Positions 1 through 12,839 of a DNA stretch of 64,000 nucleotides are shown here, piece by piece. This DNA is from Anthoceros angustus (Eukaryota; Streptophyta; Anthocerotopsida; Anthocerotales; Anthocerotaceae): positions 62,001 to 126,000 of the forward strand of contig VJWM01000178.1 in the NCBI GenBank assembly GCA_010909165.1. Reading direction: 5' to 3'. The notes under the pieces are model-generated. The model had not been told where the DNA came from, ran no database searches, and saw nothing but the letters and a program-made list of their open reading frames with translations. A program made the position numbers and the translations under genes. How positions within the stretch are numbered: position 1 is the first letter of the stretch; every line of letters starts with the position of its first letter.

Positions 1-581
<581 letters not shown>

Positions 582-890
582 AGTAGTCTATCAATGTTGA
601 AGTATATGCCAATGCCTAGTGGAGCAAGTTGACCACCCTTCATTCTGTCGCACCCAGAGGCTGCATGGACCCACAATTTGCCTCTAGTGCTCAGCTGTTG
701 CATTTGCCCCAGGGAAAGTATGTAGGCCACTGAGATCTCTCAGGTTGACTTCATGGAGCCACAAAACTGTTTGGCATGTCCACAATTTAGTTTGTCCTCC
801 ACAGCTGCATAACTTTGTTTGGAAGGCACCTACCGTACCTTGCCATTTTGGTGCATGTATGAATGTAAAACAACATGTATGAATGTTCCA
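582..890. other. 3' flank of CDC48 paralog 1, no gene seen
   Basis: This is a mixed-composition spacer between the CDC48 stop and the end of the converging ABCG relic. It probably contains the CDC48 3' UTR. No domain or repeat is recognised. Confidence 0.5.
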
Positions 891-1970
891 CTACCTACTA
901 CCCTTCCTTTCCTCAACTGGATTGTCGTGGAGGTGGAGCCTCCAGGCCTTGGTATCGAAGTCTCTTCTTCTCAAGATCGAATTCGTCAGCCAGTACAGGC
1001 CAAGCAATGCCAACCCCTGTTGCAGTGCGTCTGCTGCCGAGCTTCCGACAAACGATAGCCGCTCCAAAACTTGCTCACCATTCCAAACATCAGGACTGGA
1101 GGCTTCGGATGTCAGACCTTTGAACTCGTTAATGCTTAGGCCCTGAAATGCCCAGCTGATGTCCCTGTGGCATCCATCTGAATATTTGGGGTGTGTATTC
1201 GGAGTCGACATAGTAGCCACCGAAGACGTTGAAGACTGTCATGAGCGAATGGCCCAACTAGCTGCCATGGCCGCCTCCGAAGTGGGCACGATGGCTCCCA
1301 CTGCCGATCCCATTGCAGTTGCTGCAGATGCCTCCACTGTCACAAGACCCGCAAATTCATTGTTGTGTTTGTAGCTGCCACCTGCAATAGCCCCATGCGA
1401 TCTTGTATAGATTTCTGCAGGAGTCCCATCCCCAGAAGATAGAGCCGAAGATGATACCCGAGCTTATGGCCATACTACCCTTAATTATCCACCGAGTTCG
1501 GCAACTGGAGGTCGGACGCGAACGTCACGGTATCCCTCACAGTGAGCTGCGAGAAGAAGAGATCATCTTGCCTGACATACGCAACCTTGAGGCCCGAGTG
1601 AGCATCTGCAGCAGTACCGCAATTAATCGACACCAATCCACTCCAGCCGTTACGTAGCTTGCTGGAGCCAGCCAGCTGCCTCGCCAGCACATTCAGCTGA
1701 GACATTTCCGTGCACATCCTTGAGCAGATGCTTCACCGACTGACTGCCCTTGCTTGTCCACAAGGACGCAGCTCATCGCCTCCTCTCCAGGGTCACAGGC
1801 CTCTCAGAACTGCTCCGCCGCTCCCGCCTGGCCTTCCGAGCCCTTGCTTGAAGCCTCCTGCTCCCCCCCGCAAGCCCAGCGGCTCCTGCCGCTAGCAGCC
1901 CAAGGCCATAGCCGCTCGCATGGCCCGTGCTCCAGCAGCCTGGGACAAACAAGCCAAGCCAACGGCACAC
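891..1970 (-). pseudogene. ABCG7/WBC7-like half-transporter, degenerate
   Basis: Read on the minus strand, pieces of a plant ABCG half-size transporter appear in the right order but in changing frames. About 1970-1800 is an Ala/Gly-rich N-terminus. About 1755-1715 gives SVKHLLKDVHGNVS, the segment before Walker A. 1717-1481 gives LNVLARQLAGS and YVRQDDLFFSQLTVRDTVTFA. About 1470-1400 gives SGIIFGSIFWGW (first membrane segment). About 1370-1260 gives VEASAATAMGSAVGAIVPTSEAAMA. 1220-891 gives WAFQGLSINEFKGL, GEQVLERLSF and the last membrane segment. The Walker A GPSGSGKTT stretch is missing between HGNVS and LNVLA, and the block from Walker B to the first membrane segment is gone. There are several frameshifts. 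The ancestral stop was probably near 913, where another frame gives an ending LEAPPPRQSS. No transporter can be made from it. The family match is by motif memory. Confidence 0.8.
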
Positions 1971-2766
1971 GGATTATGGTTTATTAGCTGACTACCAACA
2001 CACGCAGCGCATTCATGCCTCACCACATTCTCGTCACAAGTTCCTGCACTTCTCACCAACCGCTTGCTTCTCTTCAGCCTTCGTCATTCGCGCGCTGCCG
2101 CCAAGCCTAACCTCTACGCACAACAACTTTGTGCTTATAATTGTATACACGGAAATGGAGCCAATAGGACTTGCGGGAATGACATGCAACTTTCAGATTT
2201 TGATGATGAATCCAGCAGGGGAATGACATTTGTCCTCCTCTCACAGCCAACACTGCAATGTTCAGCCTTCTCCAGTTGGCGGTTTCGCTCCATCGCGTGC
2301 ACAGGGATTGAAAAAAGCATTTACCAAGGCATGGAAATGTACTTGGTACCAAAACGAAACTCTGGCATCAACATGCTCAGAACATGCCTCCTAACTTCCC
2401 AGCATATGCCGCACGGTTGTAACATGGAGCTCTGAGCGCGTGACGTAGCTCAGGGCAAGGTCCTGACTTTCCAGTCAGTCTTCGGGCCGGATCTCTTACA
2501 GATTTGCTCGAGATTTCACAAACCCACTAAAGCGAACCCATATAGGGAGAGCATCCAACTAGGCATCAAAGAGTTGGGAGAGAAGACCACGTCAATTGTT
2601 GCTTTTAATAGGCATGTACGCATGTCTCTTGGGAGAGCATGAGATTTAGCTAGTAAGTTGGGACGTTTGTTCAGAGCCCTTTGAGCAGACCTGCTTTCAC
2701 AACTTACTAACTAAAACTCACCTCCCCATGCCCTGAGGGGCAGGCATTAGCCTTGGCTACTGTCGG
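1971..2766. other. Intergenic, no gene supported
   Basis: The sequence is of mixed composition with no codon bias. Short open frames on both strands have no recognisable domain. It is likely the promoter side of the ABCG relic, which is transcribed leftwards. Confidence 0.4.
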
Positions 2767-2845
2767 AAACAATTACAGGGCCAGCTCGAATCCTGGCCCT
2801 AACGGTGTCAGCAAAATCTTTAGCTCAGCCACTCTACCGGCCAGT
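2767..2845 (-). other. tRNA-derived sequence (SINE head or tRNA pseudogene)
   Basis: On the minus strand a box A-like GTAGAGTGGCTGAGCTA (2821-2837) is followed about 30 nt later by a box B-like GGATTCGAGCT (2783-2793), flanked by GGCCA/TGGCC pairing as in a T-arm. The order and spacing resemble an internal Pol III promoter of the Leu/Ser tRNA type. No good anticodon arm or acceptor stem can be folded, so a SINE head or decayed tRNA is more likely than a working tRNA. Confidence 0.3.
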
Positions 2846-3560
2846 GGCCAACAAAGTTGGCCGCAACTTGTTATTCACAGGGGGCGTCCACAGACTGTTG
2901 CTTATCCGCCTGGCAGAGCCTCGCAGCATGCCTCTTGCCAAAAACACGATGACTGGAACCTTGCTCAGACCACGTACGTGGTCCGTCACTCATGTACAGG
3001 TGGAAAATTTTTTAAATTTTCCGCGCTGTCCCTGAAAGAATGCAAAGAGAGCGGTAGAGTTAACATCATGGTCATTTGCCTCTCACCAACTTCGGTGATG
3101 TCCACATTATCAGACACATCAGTAGTTCTGCAGGCACAACAGTGAAGAGGAGAAGAGACGGGAGAAACATACCAGTTTCTTTAGACTGCTAGCAGCTTGT
3201 GAGTTTTTGTCTTGTGAGTACCAGGAAGTGGCAGAAGTGCGTTGTTGATATGCCGTCCCATCTGTTTCAAGATACCATTTCAACATGATCATCGAAGACA
3301 TCATGCTGCAGGGTACAACTGCAAACTCCCAAAGTTGAAAGTCTCAAACATAGACTGTACAAGCCCACTTCACAGTTTCTGCGCTTGATGCTCGCAACGA
3401 CACAGGACTGCAAAAATAGACATGGCAATACAATCCATACCGTTCCAAGCCTCGCAGACACGCGAAACACAACAGATCTTGAGGAGCAAGCGACGTGCAT
3501 CAGCCAAAAGACTACCTAGCGTCGAGAGATGTGGTTGAGGAGGAGATCAATTACCTCATG
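2846..3560. other. Intergenic; 3' flank of the OSR-like gene
   Basis: No gene is seen. It lies downstream of the leftward OSR-like gene and would hold its 3' UTR. The short open frames lack recognisable motifs. Confidence 0.4.
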
Positions 3561-3836
3561 CTACAAATAAGCAACCACGATTGCCGTGTCTCCGGAAGGC
3601 ACGCACGCTATCGCCATAAGGAGAGTGAAGATAACCAAAGGCAAGAGCATGAGAGCCGCAGGCGGAGGGGGTAGAGGAGGCAGCACCACCGGAAGCACCA
3701 GAAGTAGTACCGTGACGAGGACGAGCACCAGAACCGACACACACGAGTAGTATCCAACCATGAAAGAGCAGTGAAAGAGCTCCGGACTCGAGGACTTTCT
3801 ATGGTGTTCGGCCAGAAGACGAGAGCTGGACATCAT
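3561..3836 (-). CDS. OSR/ARGOS-like small membrane protein
   Basis: This 91-residue frame contains the hallmark of the plant Organ Size Related (ARGOS/ARL/OSR) family: two hydrophobic helices joined by a proline knot. Visible are VLVLVLVTVLLLVLP, then VVLPPLPPPP, then LMLLPLVIFTLLMAIACVPS. Members sit in the ER membrane and modulate ethylene sensitivity and organ growth. The start at 3836 (MMSSSRLL) gives a short Ser-rich N-terminus typical of the family's variable head; an internal Met at 3761 would give 66 residues. The frame stays open upstream to 4772 (403 codons), but that part is GC-rich, low in family resemblance and overlaps open frames on both strands, so I treat it as 5' UTR or promoter. 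The identification is by motif; the exact start is uncertain. Confidence 0.6.
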   Translation of the reverse strand: MMSSSRLLAEHHRKSSSPELFHCSFMVGYYSCVSVLVLVLVTVLLLVLPVVLPPLPPPPAALMLLPLVIFTLLMAIACVPSGDTAIVVAYL

Positions 3837-6540
3837 TGGCCTCACTGTGAGCGGTTGCGCGGCAGACGCGTCCTTGCCGAGGCAGAAGTGGAACAGCCAG
3901 GAGATAATTGCCGGAACGGCAAGCATACAAGGCGGAGGAGCGGACGGGAGCGCTTCAAGGCCTGCCCTCCCTCTTCCCGCAGCCCGCTTCAAACGGCCAG
4001 TGCCTCTGAACCGAGGCGATGCAAGTCCAAGCGCAGAGGCAGCGCGACCCGAAGTGCAAGCAAGCTCCTCCCTTCCCGGTCCGGCATCCTCCACCTGATC
4101 TGCCCCGAGCAGCGCATGCGGCACAAACAGCAATACCCCCTGGCTACGCGCGGGGGCCAATTGTCCTCCCTCAAGCACGCACACGCCTGGGAGCTGGAAG
4201 CCGCCTCCAATGAGCTCCGATTGTCCCAATTGCCGCCCTCGCTGTGAGGCGTTGCAATAGGCCCCGTTCCAGGGCAAGCTGACGTCGGCTGGCGGCGCTG
4301 GCGCGGGGAGGCCAAGAGGGCGGTGGCAGCAGCGGGGGGGAACGAAGGGGATGCGAATACGCAAGTTGCGCAGCCAGCCGAGAGCGGGAGAGTGGGCTGG
4401 GAGAGTGGGCCTGGAGATGGCGCCGCGGCGGGCGTGGCAGGACAGAGCAGAGAGCAAAGCGGAGCAGAGGTCGCAGCGGTGCGTGATTCGAAAGTCGATC
4501 GAGACCGGGCCTGCGCGCTGCGGGGCAGGCAGGGCAGGCAGGGAGAGGTAGAGGCAGGCGCGCAAGGTGGCGCAGACCTGCATGCAGGCTTGCAGGCACA
4601 CAGTCTCTTCCATGCTGCTGGAGCCTGGAGCGGGCTGAACTCCGGAGCCTTCGCTCCACTTGCAACCTGACGACCCCACTCGCAGTACGAACCCCCCTCT
4701 TCTCAGGGTCGGTTGCTTTCTACTTCTATCGCAGTAACTGCAACTGCCCATGTCAGTGCCCACTGCCCACACCCCCCTTTATCCATACCATACAGTACAT
4801 GCGACACGAGAAAACGCGGGATTTGTGCAGTGCGCCATGCCCGCGCTCTGCCACCCCTGTCCGCACTCGGCATCCACCCACCATACGATTTTAGATACAC
4901 GTACAGTATGGTAAGTATGTGAACTCGGGTAAACTCTTTCACCTACCCCTTCATTGTATTGGGTGAATTGCTTCTCACCTGTCACTCTGCGACGGCGACT
5001 GTGAGCGTGACCGGACAGTGCGGTGTCGTGACGCCATGCTTCCATGCTGCCCAGTGATGACTCCAGTAGGGGGTGCCACATGAATGAATGATGACCCACT
5101 ACACAGCATGACATGAGTCGTGACACTTGGAACAACATCAACGGTTGAGCCATCGCGCCCATAACGTCGAGTCGCACTCACGGCGGGTGGACGGGAAGGG
5201 GGAGGGTGTGGAAATGAGCGAAGCGTGGGACGGGTCGTGAAGCGGACGGGGCCCTGTCGCATCACCTGATGGGGCAGAGAGCAAATCTCCGGCCGGCCGG
5301 GGACCGGGCCGGCGGGGACGAATCGCGATCCCCGATCGTGACGGAGCTTTGCCAACAAATGATTGTGGCACAAGCAGGCAAGTAGGGAGGGTCGGGCCGG
5401 CGAAACACGGCCAGGGCGATGGACGGGGGCTCGCATGGCTTCACGTGTCGCTGGCCCACAAGCCTTAAAGCCTGGAGGAATCAATCGAGATCCACCTGCA
5501 CCAGCGGCGGAATTGGGATTTGGGAAATCGGATCGGGGCAACGTTAACGTTGCCCCAAGTGGGCTTGTCCTCGCTCTTCTCGCTTGCTATGGACATACTC
5601 TACCTACATCCGCTCATGTGGGGCATCATGCTGACACGCCATCATCATCACACGCTCGGGGGACGGGCTGCGGGCAGCACCGGGCTCCTCCTCTTCCACG
5701 CTCCGCCCTTCGCTCAATGCAGACTACATGATCGACTGACGTCAAATATGAGCCAGATTCCGTTCATGAGGCAGGCGGCAGGCCTTTCCCTTTCTCGCCT
5801 TTCTTTTGTGTATTGCTCGCCAACGGAAGGGAATCCTCGATGCCCTGCTCGCTGTCTTGAGCTCGGAGGAAGATGACAAGCGCCGGAGCCACACATGGGC
5901 GGGCATCTTGCCGGCCATCGTCCCAGGCGAGTCCAGCGCCAGGGGCTTCGCATTCAATGTCTGCACAATGCCATAAGCTGCACAAAACGCGCTGTAGGTA
6001 TCGTTGCCCCGTCCTCGCCTCCTCAAATATCTCCGCACCTCCAAAGCCTTCCACCATACCCACGTAACATGTATGTACGTAGTTGCATTCCAACCCTGGA
6101 ATGTGCACCCGGGTGCACTTGCCAAGTTGCACCTTCACATGTAGTCCATATAGTGCAATACAACATGTGCACATAGGCTGGCAACGGCAGTGGCAGTGAA
6201 GTGGCGGTAGGCTGTTGCGTGTAGGTACATGCATAGCACGGTCCACGGTCCGCGGACATATGGGCCAAGTTTCCAAGGCGCTCCAGACATAGATCAAGGA
6301 GCCTGTGCTATTCGTGTTCTTGCCCCGGCAGCGAGATCTCCAATCTTGCTTTAAAAACCACGCCCGATCTCCGCTCTGCGTGCCTTTCGGGGTCCCGGTT
6401 GACATTCAGAGCCAGTGGACACCTCGCAGCCGCAGGCAACCTAGCAACTTGCAACATAACCCTACTATTGCCGCAACACAGGGCCGCGTGCGGCCGGGGC
6501 CCGCCCTAATAAACAAAGCTGAGCAGAGATGGATTCCGAC
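3837..6540. other. GC-rich upstream region of the OSR-like gene
   Basis: High GC makes long open frames appear on both strands at once, for example 4171-4665, 4975-5541 and 5764-6405 on minus and 5363-5731 on plus. None shows a domain, and they overlap each other, so I read them as shadows. Simple motifs occur, such as a catcatcatca run near 5640. The region is a plausible promoter and long 5' leader for the leftward gene. Confidence 0.4.
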
Positions 6541-9500
6541 CTAGGTGATGTGCCTTCAAACCTGCTGCAACTGTCAAGAGAATGCCATGGGAAGTCAATC
6601 AGTGTCAACAAACAAATGTAGAAAATACAAAGCGAACACCATACGCACTCCATGCCCTGCATTGCCGCAAGTGGCCTCACACAAGTTGCTGCTCCGATTT
6701 GATCCCGCTCGGAGCACGTACAGCATGATCACAAATTTGCTCTAATTGCTGCCAGTACGTAACCAATTTCGGCTCCGAAACAATATTGCATACAGCTGCT
6801 TCTCATCGCTAAACTGTCGTGTCCAGCTGGGGATAACAAGTTGCACACACAAGCGGCGCTTCACTTGGAGAGAGCGAGCGTGCACGCACAGGCATACATG
6901 GTGACGGCCGCCGGTGTGTGTCAACTTGTCTTAGTGGGCATACACTGCATCTGTGAGAAGCTTCCACAGTTTTTCTGTTTCACCACGCAAGTAATTGATT
7001 CCAGGATCAAGCGCCAAGTCCTACGTTGTCTACATCCACACCGACAAGGCAGGGGCCAACACCCCGGACTTGGCTTTAGCTGTCAACTGAAAATGCCAAT
7101 GAATGATTAAAATAAGGCAGCAACTTGGAAGAGTTCGGCATCAGGATCTGATGCACACTGATGCAATCGTTCAAGGCTTCAAGCAACCGAGTGCATTGGC
7201 AAAGCTAAATAGTGGCATAACCCGGGGAACAATGGATGCCCCCTTATAGAAAAAAAGCGGCCAAGTATAAAATCAACGCCGCTTGGGACCCGGGACTGAA
7301 CAAAGACGAGACACAACCGATATACAGGACTTTGACTGGACCGCTGCAGGAGAGACAGCAATTGGGGTTGAAGTGCTCCGTATGTTCGCTGCAGTGCCCA
7401 AGCAGGTGGAAATCCAAGGACACGTTGGAAATTGTAAGCATGCTCTCTTGCAAAGCTTTAAGTAGTGCTCATTGCAAGCTCCTTAGTTATGGACTCCGGT
7501 GCTCCGTTTATGGAACCTAGCTCTACCTTACTTTCGTGGCTTTATTTGTTTGCTGGTCTATATATTTGGATGGGACGATGGCCCCTTCGTATCCTCCTAG
7601 ATCGAATATTTACATTCCACTTAATTTAGAGGAATTTAAGGGCTTTATCGGGCAAAGAATATCGGGCAAAGAATATATTGGGCAATCCCTAAAGAGCCAA
7701 AAGGGCCTTAAAATGGCAGCCATTCTTGCGTCAAGGTAACAAAGATTATATATCAGCCAGTGAAACAACAGAGATCAGAGATCGTATGTATCAGGCAGCC
7801 CCGACGGACTCCACAAAATCCCTTAGATCATCGAGGGCCAAGTGTAATCGGGGATGGATGGTACCTCATTCCAAGAGTGATCCGACCAAAGGGCCATTTA
7901 ATCTCGGACTTTCAATGAACTTTCATTGGAACTCATGGCCACCACATCACTTCCAAGGGAGAACCTTAGGATCTTTCTTAACCTTGAAAGAGTAATAAGC
8001 TATAAAAATAAATCTAAAAAATATTATAATTATCTATATTTTAGCAACCTATGTCCGGGCTTACAATATTCAGCTCCTATGGCTGGCCTTATCTTTTCAT
8101 CAGCTTATCAAGGACTAAGCCCAAAAAATGTTTAGCAAATACAGAGTTTGTTCTCCCGTCCGAAAGTCATCAAGCCCAGTGTTATCAAGTGCATAGTTCG
8201 ATTATGTGATACTCATTCTGTGTGTGGCATCCTTGTGTAAGCACATGATACACGGTACTAAATGTATGGTATCTTAATAGGATTATTGCAATTTGACCTA
8301 TTTGAATCCACAAGTTGTCTATTCAAGTAGTTCAGCTATTATCCCTTGAGGACTGGGTATTTTCCGGAGAATAAATTACTTCACGTCCACCAAATGATTA
8401 TGTAGAAATGGATACCCCACAAAGCAAAGCTTTTGAGGCATGGTAAAACACAATACAACATTCAAAGGCTAACGTCAGGTCTCAACTCAAATGAATTAAC
8501 CTATGTCAGCTCTGATCCTTGCGCCTGAGTGAAGGAGCATCACCCCACACAAACCTATGGTTAGGAGCATACATGGTCTTGACCTCATGTTTAAGCTTTA
8601 GGGTGAAGGGTGTGTTTCAAAAACATTTTCAGACTCCAAGTACTTTCAAAGTTTGTCTAAAAGTTTAGAGATTGCGCTAAAGATAGTGCACACCAGGTTG
8701 ACTATCATGGCAAGCACAATGATTCTTGTTAAAAGCTTCGCCTAGTGATTTCACAGTAGCCAATAGTTGATGTGTCGTATGATCGGGCCGGCATCTGACT
8801 GTCACTACAAACTAAATGTTCACACTAAAACAACACTCATTCCTGCATTTATCACGCACAACTTCACACCCTACTTCCTCTGCACACCGATCTGCAAATT
8901 CAAACACTCACACTAAACAAGCACACTAGCATGCAGTTGCTGCCTGTCATCCTTGTTTGTTATATTTCGATATCTGCGTTGCTGCATTTTGCTATTGCCA
9001 CATGTACACATAACTAATTACAATGCCACCTTATATGAGTTCAGATAGATTAGTAGATTTGTTTGAGGCAATCTTACTGTCCACTGCCGCTACCGCCTAG
9101 CCGGACATGCTTGAACACGATGTCGTCACACTAACACCTGAAGACCTTCACCTTGACATTATCTAGGTACACATTTTCTCTATGTGTTGGATTTTTTCCA
9201 GCTTTCCATTAAGAGGTGCTAATTTGTAAACAACGTTGAAATTTGTGCATCGATTGATTTTTTTGTATTAATCAACCATAGTGTCATACATATCATACGA
9301 TCATTTGGATTTGGCCACGGGAATGGAAGTGGCTAATAGGCGTCATAGGAGTCTCCTGCTTTGATATTGCTTAGTTCGGGTTCTCCATCGTCTCATCAGA
9401 GTCCACAAGTTGGGAAGTTACAAGTACGCGACTTCTCTCCCATTAAAATCACAAGTCTCAAAGGTCCTTAGTTGCCAAGACAGGAGCTCAACGAAGCTAC

Positions 9501-10158
9501 AGAACTAGACAAGAGCCTTCTCAATCTATTTTGCAACCGTGAGCATGGCCAAAAAACAGTTGCCCACTATACAAGCCATCTAGCTAGAGCATAGTGGGAG
9601 AACAGGAAGGAGCCAAGCAAGCGAGGAGAGAAACCACCTATCATGAGCTGGGAGGTGGTGAAGGCGGAGCTGCTCCCTATTCTACCCCCTTCACTGATAG
9701 GTAGGAAGCTTTAGGATATCAAGAGGTGTTGTGCCATTGCTGCCGAGTGTCACAGTTAGGTGCACCACTAAAAGTAGTAACAATGAAACAACTTGAAAGT
9801 GTTAGATCTTCTAACTATAAGGAAGAAAACCAATGTATCTCACAATCTACTACAAGTCCAATGAAAAGTGGTTTTTCTTAAGGAGTATCACATAGGTATA
9901 TCAAATATGCTTATCAAGTTTCAGCTCCATTAAAGAGTCCAAGAAAAAGATAGAAAATGGTTTAAAGTGGTCAATACCCCTTCAAAAATTTTGCGAAACT
10001 AATACACCTAACCGTGCATGCACTTACCAACACTTGCACACTTTGCACGCGTAATCATGCTGAGCACTAGCTGCAAAACTGCTATTACATTACCAATCTC
10101 ACATTGTTTAGGGTTTTTCCGTCACTAAACCCATCTTGGTAGCTGCTCTTATACGTCT
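6541..10158. other. AT-rich gene-free region
   Basis: No coding sequence is supported. Composition drifts from mixed to AT-rich after about 7.5 kb. Near 7646-7690 a short motif (tcgggcaaagaata) is repeated two to three times. Short open frames at 7236-7995 have no domains. From about 8 kb open frames become scarce. This could be old transposon debris beyond recognition. Confidence 0.4.
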
Positions 10159-10204
10159 ACTTCGCGCAATCTGCTCCTGGAAGACTTCGCGCAATCTGCT
10201 CCTG
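10159..10204. repeat. 25-bp direct repeat, two copies
   Basis: The motif acttcgcgcaatctgctcct occurs twice in direct orientation, about 25 bp apart. No function is evident. Confidence 0.7.
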
Positions 10205-10684
10205 TTCCAGCTTGGCTCCATGATCTAGCGTGTTGGTAGCTCCCCTCCATGTGAGCCCGGCGCTCTCATCACCACCCCATCTTGCAGTAACTTTACCCTA
10301 ACAGTTACTACTTCTGCCACATGAGAAATTACATGAAGCATCTTCGTTACTACTACTACTACTAATCAACACACATTTATAGTCAGCTATAGATACTTAT
10401 TCTCCATACTAGCACACCTCGCGTGTAACAAAGGTAACAGAGGTGATTCTAGGAAGGACTTTAGTTGCACATGTTAGTTACTGACATTGTAGGTTCAAGA
10501 GCGGAATCTTTTGGTGAAGGGAAAGCAAAGGAGGAGCAGAAAGCGAAATAGTAAATGGGAAGGAAGAGAAAAAGATAAAGTGGAATATTAAATAGCAAGA
10601 AAAAAATCTTACCTTTTTACCTTGATTGATATTTGTCACATGGGTGCAAGCTTGACATGGAGGCTTGACCATAGGTCATGTCAC
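10205..10684. other. AT-rich spacer
   Basis: No gene is seen. It holds a short (act)n run near 10350-10365 and a purine-rich stretch at 10500-10580. Confidence 0.4.
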
Positions 10685-10858
10685 GAGCTTAAGCCTATCC
10701 TTATTATTCTCGTTGGACATGTGAATAACTCCCAAGTGGAGCTGCTTAAGCCCATCCTTGTTGTTTTTGTTGGACATGTGAACAACCGTCAAATGGAGCT
10801 TAAGCTCATCCATACTGCTCTCGTTGGACAGCTGAACAACTCTCAAATGGAGTGTCCA
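10685..10858. repeat. Tandem repeat, three units of about 57 bp
   Basis: Three diverged direct units share the order cttaagc-catcc-t-ctcgttggacatgtgaacaac-ctc-aa-tggagc. Because the unit is near a multiple of three, short frames stay open on both strands and show a repeated VGHVNN motif; this looks like repeat structure and not a gene. Confidence 0.75.
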
Positions 10859-11937
10859 CATGTATAATGTAGAATTGTTCCTATGCTATAAAAATCTATT
10901 GATGGAGAACATTCACTTAATTGGGAATCCTAAAAAGCTATAGGTAATCACCAAATTGAACTGAATTGAATGACGGTTTCGCACTTCATGAAAGAGTTTA
11001 CCTCAATGACAACAATACATTGCTGACGTTGAGATGTATGCTCCTATATAGTTGCATGGCACAAACAACATTTTTCAAATGGGGCCCTTTCTCATAATAG
11101 ACAAAATATATGTAAGTACTTGCACAATGAGAAGTTAATATACACTTAAACTTATGTTTGCTTTGCGTCTTTTTTAGGCTGCTTTCATTCTACTGTAGTT
11201 GAGGTTAAAATATATACCATGTGAATCTTCAAGAGGCTTTAAATTACACCCTTGAGTGGGGAGTAATAGCTTTTTAGATGGAGGAGTCAACTTAGTTCAT
11301 CGATAGATCATCCATCTTACTAGACTCATTGCATTCCCATGGGCACTTGCACGAGCCATCCTCAAGACAGCAACAATAATAGGTGTTGTCATCGCCACGA
11401 CCTTGGTTGTATGTAGGACTTTTAACCTGCATAGTCATGATATTGTAGAAGCCATAGGCGATTTTAGATTCGGAGCTTATCTGCTACCTCTTGCACTCAC
11501 CCTTAGGGTCCCTTCCGTTAGTCATTCAAAGATAGATGGACTCAATACATCTCTTCTTTTTTAATAAAAACTCACCACTCTTATCATATGGCTTTATATA
11601 CCTTATGTTATGGAAACGATTGCGGGAGGATGTAGGAGGATGCGGGATGATATAGGAGGAGGCTGTAGGGAGCGATGGCACATGCACGAGTATGAAAGTA
11701 ATATTGTCGGGGCCAAAGTATTAGGGATCAACCCTAGGATATGGGTGCATGTAGATAAAAAGATTGAAGTTGAAGTTTGGTAACGCTTGAGATACAATGT
11801 GGCCATGCTCTTTCCACTTCCTCTAACTTATTTTTCTTCATCTTCATCATCACGTCTTCCATGCCGCGTTGTTGGGGGTGGCGCATTAGCATGGTCCGGG
11901 AGGTCGTGGCGACGGGGCGGCAGTGAGCCGGGTTCCA
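10859..11937. other. AT-rich gene-free region
   Basis: No coding evidence. A short GC-rich patch at 11850-11930 borders the TTTAGGG-rich array that follows. Confidence 0.4.
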
Positions 11938-12612
11938 GGTTTAGGGTTTCATAAGTTTAGGATTTCATAGGTTTAGGGTTTTGCAGCAGCTGATCTTCTA
12001 GGTTTAGAGTGTAGAAGGAGGGTTTCACAAATTAAGGTTCTACAGGTTTAGGGTTTCATAAGTATAGGGTTTCACAGGTTCAGGGTTTTGCGGCTGCTGA
12101 TCTTCCAAGTTTAGGATTTCACAAATTTAGGGTTCCACAGGTTTAGGGTTTTACGGCAGCTGATCTTCCAGGTTTAGAGTTTCACACGTTTAGGGTTTTA
12201 CATATATAGGGTTCTAAAGGTTTAGGGTTTTACGACAGCTAATCTTCCAGGTTTAGAGACGGATACCGGCTATATTTAACAAACAAATTGGAGAGTGGAG
12301 CACCCTAGTTTTGATTAGGGTTTCACAAATTTATGGTTCCATAAATTTAGAGTTTTACGGTAGTTGATCTTCCAAGTGTAGGATTTCATAAATTTAGGGT
12401 TCCATAGGTTTAGGGTTTTACGGCCGCTGATCTTCCAAGTTTAGGGTTTTACGGCAGCTGATCTTCCAAGTTTAGGGTTTTACGGCAGCTGATCTTCCAA
12501 GTTTTGGGTTTTACGGCAGCTGATCTTCCCGGTTTAGGGTTTCACAGATTTAGGGTTTTATACGTATAGGGTTCTACAGGTTTAGGGTTTTACGACAGCT
12601 GATCTTCCAGGT
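11938..12612. repeat. TTTAGGG-rich tandem array (interstitial telomere-like)
   Basis: More than twenty TTTAGGG or near-TTTAGGG words are spread through a tandem array. The clearest part (12420-12540) repeats every 31 bp as tttagggttttacggcagct followed by gatcttccaag. A larger period of 360 bp is shown by acggataccggctatattt at 12259 and again at 12619, each followed by the same flank with caccctagtttt. The embedded plant telomere heptamer suggests descent from telomeric DNA or a repeat that captured it. The array ends at the upstream edge of the reverse-transcriptase element. Confidence 0.85.
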
Positions 12613-12839
12613 TTAGGGACGGATACCGGCTATATTTGACAAACAAATTAGAGAGTGGAGCACCCTAGTTTTGGATAAGGTTCATTCATATTATTTTTTC
12701 CGTGGGGCCTCCTTCTTCCGCTTCTGGGAAGGACACTCCCTGCCCCCTCTGCGGAATTTTATATAAGAGTATTGTTGGTGTAAAGAGGCACATGGGCATG
12801 ATGCACAATAACTTTGACCGAAATGCATGGGAGGCTTAG

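Noticed and set aside
2444-2510. tRNA-like gtagctcagggcaagg with a ctgac/gtcag stem
   Set aside because: No proper T-arm with GGTTCRA and no matching acceptor stem could be found.
3837-6405. Long GC-rich open frames on both strands (up to 213 codons)
   Set aside because: They overlap each other in several frames, show no domain or codon pattern, and are expected by chance at this GC content.
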